Source: a virus
Length of the DNA: 24,623 nucleotides
Direction: 5' to 3' (one strand)
IMG/VR virus record: IMGVR_UViG_3300039159_000817
Span: 1 to 24,623 of that record
Under the pieces are notes generated by a model. That model had not been told where the DNA came from, made no database searches, and was given only the letters and a program-made list of their open reading frames with translations. Made by a program: the position numbers and the translations under genes. This document shows, piece after piece, positions 20,361 to 24,623 of the stretch; position 1 is the first letter of the stretch; every line of letters starts with the position of its first letter.

Positions 20361-22048
20361 GCCGCCCTCCCAATGTCCGGGCTGGCCCGGCCGACGAGTT
20401 GGCGGATCTCGCGCTTGTTGAAACCGAAGGTCATCAACGCCGAGGCGCGATACCGGGTGAGGCCGTAATCCTGCCGGAATGCGGGCGGCAGATATTGCAG
20501 CTGCTTTTCGGTCGCGGCCTGCTTCAGCCAGCCCTTCGATTTGAAGGCGCTCTCGTCAGTCTCGTATTCGTTCAGCCAGTCATCGGCCTGTGCGAGACAG
20601 ACAGTCCGCTCGCCCACGCCCAGCAGCCGCGGCGCACGACCCTTCGATCCCCCCACGGCATGCCAGCGGCCATCGAGATAGAAGATCCCACCCCAGGCAT
20701 TGAAGCCGTTAGCCATAAGCGCCGCGTCATCGCCGAACAGATCGACCCATGCGAAACTCGACCGCTTCAGGAGGTCGATCTCGGACATGATGAAGCCCGA
20801 CAGCGGGGGGGCATCCGCACCATCGCCGGTCTCCGGGATCTCACGCGGGAAAGCTTCGCCGCACAGCGGGCATTCGGTGGCGGCGAGCGGAATTTCCGCA
20901 TCGCAGGCCGGGCAGGTCTTGGTGGGGGCGTCGCCGGGCTCAAGCTTGCCGTCCAGATCGACATCCTGCTCCAGTGTGCCGTGGATCAGGCTCGATGTCC
21001 CGAGATCCAGCACGATGCAGTCAGTCTTGACGATGCCGGGGTGTTCCTCGGGGTCGACCGTGCGCAAGCCTCGCCCGACCATCTGGATCATGGTCGATTT
21101 GTAGGAACTGGGGCGCAGCAGCACGACGCAGGAGGTGGGCGGATGATCCCAGCCTTCGGTCAGCACCGCGACATTGACGATGACGCGGATTTCGCCCGAG
21201 GCGTAAGCGGCAAGGATCCGGCGGCGCGTGCCAGCATCGAGATCGCCATGGATGACGGCTGCCGAAATGCCCGCGCCATTGAAAGCCGCCGCGACGTTTT
21301 CGGCATGCGCGACGGTGGAACAGAAGACCACGGTCGGCCGCTCGCTCGCCTTTTCCTGCCAGTGCCGAACCACCTCGTCGGTGACCGGCGCGCGGTTCAT
21401 GATCTGCGCGACCTCGGTCATGTCGTAGTCGGCGGCGGTCTTGCGCACGGCGCGCAACTGTTCCTGCACGCCAACGTCGATGATGAAGGTGCGCGGCGGC
21501 ACCAGATGACCCGACGCGATCAGCTCGCCCAACCGGACCTGATCACCGACATTGTCGAAAATCTCGCGCAGGCCCTTGCGGTCACCCCGGTTCGGCGTGG
21601 CGGTGACCCCGAAGATTTGGCAGGCGGGATTGGCATCCCGGACATGGTCGATGATCCGGCGGTAGCTGTCGGCCACCGCATGATGCGCCTCGTCGATGAC
21701 GAGCAGATCGAGCGTGGGCATCGCGGCTAGATTGGCGGGCCGCGTCAGTGTCGGCACCATGGCAAAGGTCGCCCGCCCGGCCCAGCTCTTGGTCTCGGCA
21801 TCGACCACCGAAGTGGAGATGTCAGGTGCGACCCGACCGAACTTGGTCTGGTTCTGCGCGGTCAACTCGTCGCGATGCGCGAGAATACAGGCCTTTGCGT
21901 CGCTGCCCTCCAGGGACTTTGCGACAACCGCCGACAGGGCGATGGTCTTGCCGAACCCCGTCGAGGCGATGCTGAGGGTGTTACCGTGATCGCAGAGCGC
22001 AGCAAGGCTGCGCTCCACGAACAGGCTTTGACGAGGGCGAAGGCGCAT
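20357..22048 (-). CDS. SF2 DEAD/DEAH-box helicase
   Basis: The 563-residue protein is a superfamily 2 helicase of the type III restriction/UvrB-like class, common in phage replication modules. Residues 1-190 hold domain 1: IASTGFGKTIALSA (27-40, Walker A), ILAHRDEL (55-62), LLVIDEAHHAV (115-125, DEAH) and FGVTATPNR (146-154). Domain 2 follows with VVFCSTVAHAENVAAAF, VIVNVAVLTEGWDHP and MIQMVGRGLR (motif VI). After the core comes a CPAC...CPLC zinc pair and a C-terminal domain containing WGGIFYLDGRWHAVGG. It resembles helicases that pair with RecA-like Sak4 and SSB proteins. GAGGG precedes the ATG at 22048; 11 bp separate it from the upstream gene. Confidence 0.93.
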   Translation of the reverse strand: MRLRPRQSLFVERSLAALCDHGNTLSIASTGFGKTIALSAVVAKSLEGSDAKACILAHRDELTAQNQTKFGRVAPDISTSVVDAETKSWAGRATFAMVPTLTRPANLAAMPTLDLLVIDEAHHAVADSYRRIIDHVRDANPACQIFGVTATPNRGDRKGLREIFDNVGDQVRLGELIASGHLVPPRTFIIDVGVQEQLRAVRKTAADYDMTEVAQIMNRAPVTDEVVRHWQEKASERPTVVFCSTVAHAENVAAAFNGAGISAAVIHGDLDAGTRRRILAAYASGEIRVIVNVAVLTEGWDHPPTSCVVLLRPSSYKSTMIQMVGRGLRTVDPEEHPGIVKTDCIVLDLGTSSLIHGTLEQDVDLDGKLEPGDAPTKTCPACDAEIPLAATECPLCGEAFPREIPETGDGADAPPLSGFIMSEIDLLKRSSFAWVDLFGDDAALMANGFNAWGGIFYLDGRWHAVGGSKGRAPRLLGVGERTVCLAQADDWLNEYETDESAFKSKGWLKQAATEKQLQYLPPAFRQDYGLTRYRASALMTFGFNKREIRQLVGRASPDIGRAA

Positions 22049-22059
22049 GGATCAGACCC

Positions 22060-22659
22060 TCACTGCGCCCAGGACGGACGACCGGGCACGCCCGCCGATG
22101 GCTGCGGTGCCGCAGCAGGTTGCTGGACGGCCGCCGCTGCGGGTTGCCCAGCAAAGGACGGTGCAAGCCCCATGTTCTGAGCGTAATCCCGGTGGTCCGG
22201 CGTCACGGCACTGCGGATCTCGTTCTTGTCGTCGCCGCTGGCATCGGTGCCGACGTCGATCCGGGCCAGGAATTCGATCCCGTCGAGATCCTTGAGCCCG
22301 TTGATCCGGCGCGCGGACTGCGCCTGCGGCGACTGGTCCTTGTCGGAAATCCCGCGCGCCGAGTTCAGCATGCCGCGCACAAGGCTGCGGCCCATGTTCG
22401 CCCAATCCGGTCCCTTCGGGCTGTACAGCCCGATCAGGGTGAAAATCTTGCGCCGGGCATACTGGCCCTCGGTGACGGTGAACTCGCCGTTCAGATAAAC
22501 CGCACCGGTCGAGCCGCGCGTGGCATAGCCACCGGTCCAGCCTTGCGCGGCATCGTCGAAGCCGCCCGGACGGATCGTCAGCCGCACCTTGGCCAGCGTG
22601 CCTTTCGGGATGAGGTTGGTGTTGCTCTGCGCGTCGTTGAAATCGTTCCAGGACCCCAT
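22060..22659 (-). CDS. probable ssDNA-binding protein of the recombination module
   Basis: The 199-residue protein begins GSWNDFNDAQSNTNLIPKGT and continues LAKVRLTIRPGGFDDAA. A beta-rich body follows (AVYLNGEFTVTEGQYARRKI, FTLIGLYSPKGPDWANMGRS), then IEFLARIDVGTDASGDDKNE. The C-terminal 30 residues are Ala/Pro/Gln-rich and probably disordered. The arrangement (a beta barrel followed by a flexible tail, next to a Sak4-like ATPase) fits a phage SSB, similar in layout to DUF669-type proteins. That assignment is inference. The ATG at 22659 has AAGGAGG immediately upstream. Its 16-bp leader and start are identical to those of the major capsid gene. Confidence 0.78.
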   Translation of the reverse strand: MGSWNDFNDAQSNTNLIPKGTLAKVRLTIRPGGFDDAAQGWTGGYATRGSTGAVYLNGEFTVTEGQYARRKIFTLIGLYSPKGPDWANMGRSLVRGMLNSARGISDKDQSPQAQSARRINGLKDLDGIEFLARIDVGTDASGDDKNEIRSAVTPDHRDYAQNMGLAPSFAGQPAAAAVQQPAAAPQPSAGVPGRPSWAQ

Positions 22660-22678
22660 GGGGTGCCTCCTTCTGTGA

Positions 22679-23545
22679 TCAGGATTGCGGGTGTTCGGGC
22701 GTGGCTGCCTCGACGTGCGGCTGATAGGTCAGCCGTTCGGTTGCCGGGGCGGCGGGCTTGCGGATCTTGGCCATCAGGCGGCCGAGATGGGGTTCTTCGA
22801 CCTGGCCAAGGCGGCCGGAGCGGTCTTTGGCCGGAAATCCCCAGGGGTTGATCGTCTGGCACACGAAAGCGCGGTAAGGATCGCCCCCCTCGGCCTTCAG
22901 TTCCGCCATGGTGATCACCTCATCGACGATCCCCGGCAGTTCGAGCCCAGTTTTTGATCCGTCGATCTGCGGCTGAAAGACCTTGCGATTGAAGTCATCC
23001 AGCTTCTCGTCAAGGATGCCGACGAACCAGACATTCTTGGCCCGCGTGTGCTGCAGATGCGTGAGCCATGCGATCATCTCGCGACCATGCAGCCCGTAGG
23101 CCCCGCGCACGTCCGGCTTGCCGGTCTTTTCCGACAGCGCCTCGGGCTGGCCCTTGCACCATTGAAAGCAGAGCCGCCCTGCGACGGTGATCGAGTCGAC
23201 GAAGATGGTGTCGTACCGGTCAAGCGCAGTAGGATCGCCGAACGTCTGGCAGACGGCGGCATGATGCGCCGGGCTGTAGGGTTGCTCGTCGCGCAGGCTG
23301 GGGTTTGCGCCACCGATGAACACCGCGAAATCCCGGCATTCCGCCCAAGTGCGCGGCCGGATGCTGTCGCCCGGCCAGCCTTCGATGGCGAGATCGCCCG
23401 CTTCCAGATCCATGAACAGCGTGCGAGCGGGATCCAGTGTCCAGAGCAACGAAGTTTTGCCAATTCCACTTTTCCCGAAAATGCAGCCTTTGATGCCGCG
23501 CGGTTCGGCCAGCCGCTGGTCGGCGGTGATGATGGGCAGGGTCAC
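22679..23545 (-). CDS. RecA-like AAA ATPase, Sak4-type (phage recombination)
   Basis: The 288-residue protein has a RecA-fold ATPase core: CIFGKSGIGKTSLLWTL (21-37, Walker A), FMDLEAGDLAIEGW (44-57), and DRYDTIFVDSITVAGRL (108-124, Walker B). Further conserved-looking parts are LTHLQHTRAKNVWFVGILDE (161-180) and LPGIVDEVITM (about 203-213). This is the Sak4/AAA_24 type, which anneals single-stranded DNA with an SSB partner in several phages. The tail after residue 255 is basic then acidic. The start is GTG at 23545, overlapping the previous stop as GTGA, with AAGGGGG upstream. It lies directly before the probable SSB gene. Confidence 0.9.
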   Translation of the reverse strand: MTLPIITADQRLAEPRGIKGCIFGKSGIGKTSLLWTLDPARTLFMDLEAGDLAIEGWPGDSIRPRTWAECRDFAVFIGGANPSLRDEQPYSPAHHAAVCQTFGDPTALDRYDTIFVDSITVAGRLCFQWCKGQPEALSEKTGKPDVRGAYGLHGREMIAWLTHLQHTRAKNVWFVGILDEKLDDFNRKVFQPQIDGSKTGLELPGIVDEVITMAELKAEGGDPYRAFVCQTINPWGFPAKDRSGRLGQVEEPHLGRLMAKIRKPAAPATERLTYQPHVEAATPEHPQS

Positions 23546-24030
23546 TGCGCACCCCCTTGCGGGAGAATTTCGACCTTGAGCGTCCCGGTCCGCACCGTGC
23601 GCGCGGGCTCGAAGCCCTGACGGATGGCTTCTGGCCAGGCGACATAGTTGCGCTCCGGAACCTTGAAGCTGATCTCGACATACTCAGCGGGGTCATCCCC
23701 GGCGGCTCGGATGCGCTCGACCATGGCGGCCAGCCGGTCCTGATCCCAATCCACCCGTTTCGGCAGATCGGCGACGATGGTGAAATCACCCTCGTCGAAA
23801 CGCACCGTGCCGGTGTCCTTGCCAGAGGCGCTGCGCACCTCGGCGGCGCGGGCGGCAAACCGGACTTCCAGCGCGGTGTTGAAGCGCGCGGTGACGGCCT
23901 TCATCTGCTTCGCGGCAGCGTCAATTTCGTGCTGCATGGCGGCCAGCAGGTCCACCGGAAGCAAGGCGATCTCGCCTGCAGGCAGGTTGATCAACTCGTC
24001 GATGCCGGGCGTGTTGTCGGGGAATGGCAT
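23542..24030 (-). CDS. conserved-looking phage protein of unknown function
   Basis: The 162-residue product has an N-terminal helical region (about 20-60), with LPVDLLAAMQHEIDAAAKQM and KAVTARFNTALEVRFAARAA suggesting a coiled coil. A beta/alpha domain follows: TVRFDEGDFTIVADLPKRVD (73-92), WDQDRLAAMVERI (93-105), DDPAEYVEISFKVPERNYVA, WPEAIRQGFEPARTVRTGTL. I recall this C-terminal part from phage early regions next to Sak4-like genes, but know no function. GGAGA precedes the ATG at 24030. The stop overlaps the next gene as GTGA. Position suggests a helper of DNA metabolism. Confidence 0.82.
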   Translation of the reverse strand: MPFPDNTPGIDELINLPAGEIALLPVDLLAAMQHEIDAAAKQMKAVTARFNTALEVRFAARAAEVRSASGKDTGTVRFDEGDFTIVADLPKRVDWDQDRLAAMVERIRAAGDDPAEYVEISFKVPERNYVAWPEAIRQGFEPARTVRTGTLKVEILPQGGAQ

Positions 24031-24057
24031 TTCGGTCTCCAGATTGGGGAATGGGGT

Positions 24058-24423
24058 TCAGGCGGCCTCGAGCAGGCGCACAGAGAGGGACGCTCCGGCC
24101 TGGCGGGGCTTGCGCCGGGCGATGGCGATGTAGGCAAATTGGTCGGGCCCGATCCGCGCCTGCACGAGATGGACGAGATCCTGTTCGGCAGCGCGCAGGG
24201 CGGCATCGGCGGTCCGACGCAGGGCTGAGCGGCGTTCGGGCGAAAGAGGCGAGGCCGAGCCAAAGGTATCGACGGCAAGAAAGCCGCGATGATAGACCAG
24301 CGTCTCTCCGGGTTCGGCTTGCGCGATCCAGGCTGACAGCCCGATTCCATCGAGAGCCGGACCGGCCGCGCCGAAGATCGACAGGACGCCGGTCGCGCGG
24401 ATTGCAGAATGACGGGCCATCAT
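24058..24423 (-). CDS. early-region protein of unknown function
   Basis: The 121-residue product is not recognised as a named family. The middle (IAQAEPGETLVYHRGFLAVD, about 33-52) forms a beta-rich stretch. An Arg/Ala-rich helix follows (SPERRSALRRTADAALRAAE, about 61-80), then LVHLVQARIGPDQFAYIAIA. GETLVYHRGFLAVD recalls small phage proteins next to AlpA-type genes, of unknown role. The start is ATG at 24423 (or the adjacent ATG at 24420); the first overlaps the upstream stop as ATGA. The stop lies 27 bp before the next gene. Confidence 0.8.
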   Translation of the reverse strand: MMARHSAIRATGVLSIFGAAGPALDGIGLSAWIAQAEPGETLVYHRGFLAVDTFGSASPLSPERRSALRRTADAALRAAEQDLVHLVQARIGPDQFAYIAIARRKPRQAGASLSVRLLEAA

Positions 24424-24623
24424 GCCGCGCCCCGCTCGGCGGTGCTGCGCCGCTGACGGGCCTGCTCATAGGCCAGCACATCCTCGAGGCGGTAGACCAC
24501 GCGACCGCCGATTTTCAGAAAGGCCGGACCATCACCGGTCCAGCGCCAGCGTTCAAGGGTGCGCGCCGATATCGTCCAGCGCGCGGCAAGTTCAGTCTGG
24601 TTCAGGCAGGTTCTCGTCTGCAT
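24420..24623 (-). CDS. AlpA/excisionase-like helix-turn-helix protein
   Basis: The 67-residue protein is a MerR-like helix-turn-helix of the AlpA/Xis type: CLNQTELAARWTISARTLER (6-25), WRWTGDGPAFLKIGG (26-40) and RVVYRLEDVLAYEQARQRRS (41-60). Such proteins act as excisionases or as transcription activators near the integration end of prophages. The ATG occupies the last three bases of the window, so an earlier start outside cannot be excluded. The stop overlaps the next gene as ATGA. It is the first visible gene of the early operon, suggesting that integrase and attachment site lie beyond the right edge. Confidence 0.9.
   Translation of the reverse strand: MQTRTCLNQTELAARWTISARTLERWRWTGDGPAFLKIGGRVVYRLEDVLAYEQARQRRSTAERGAA

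Noticed and set aside
20330-21730. 466-codon plus-strand open frame opposite the SF2 helicase
   Set aside because: Shadow composition; the opposite strand has all the helicase motifs.

Overview
The window is the interior of a lambda-like temperate phage (prophage) in a high-GC alphaproteobacterium, most probably Rhodobacterales (Paracoccus/Rhodobacter relatives). The grounds are base composition, GC-rich codon use, and protein families (DUF6441, DUF6362, DUF6511, DUF6900, DUF7220, GpA-type terminase) that I recall together from prophages of that group. No database was searched, so family names are recognition by eye. Neither prophage end is visible: there is no integrase, repressor, lysis or tail gene, and no att site.

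Early operon, minus strand, 24623 to 11967. It begins with an AlpA/Xis-type helix-turn-helix protein. Two uncharacterised proteins follow, then a RecA-like Sak4-type ATPase, a probable ssDNA-binding partner, an SF2 helicase, a zinc-ribbon DUF6511 protein and a Cas4-like Fe-S nuclease. Next come an AEP primase/AAA helicase fusion, a RuvC-like resolvase, two small proteins, a ParB-domain DNA methylase, a cytosine-C5 methylase and a small membrane protein. Most neighbours overlap by exactly 4 nt (ATGA, GTGA or TTGA), so the operon looks translationally coupled. Two gaps interrupt it: 16359-16768, with a dense array of CCGTGTTCTG boxes, and 14722-15190, rich in hairpins.

Accessory block, plus strand, 8748 to 11895. 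Five short uncharacterised genes lead to a DUF3489 protein with two winged-helix-like halves. A Phd/YefM-ParE/RelE toxin-antitoxin pair and an AT-richer orphan gene follow. Related operator-like boxes precede the first and fifth short genes.

Late operon, minus strand, 8634 to 1. The order is terminase small and large subunits, head-joining protein, portal, ClpP-like protease, decoration protein, major capsid, connector and DUF6441. This is the lambda head order. A two-gene plus-strand cassette (pRiA4b ORF-3-like protein and GIY-YIG nuclease) sits antisense between terminase and the head genes.

The most unusual signal is in the cytosine methylase gene. The 3' half of the gene has a second open frame carrying repeated WPTP motifs and a methylase-like C-terminus. 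That frame has the stronger third-position GC bias and overlaps the next gene by ATGA, while the annotated frame still keeps its own motif X. Next in interest are the CCGTGTTCTG array (candidate origin or operator) and the shared boxes of the accessory cassette.
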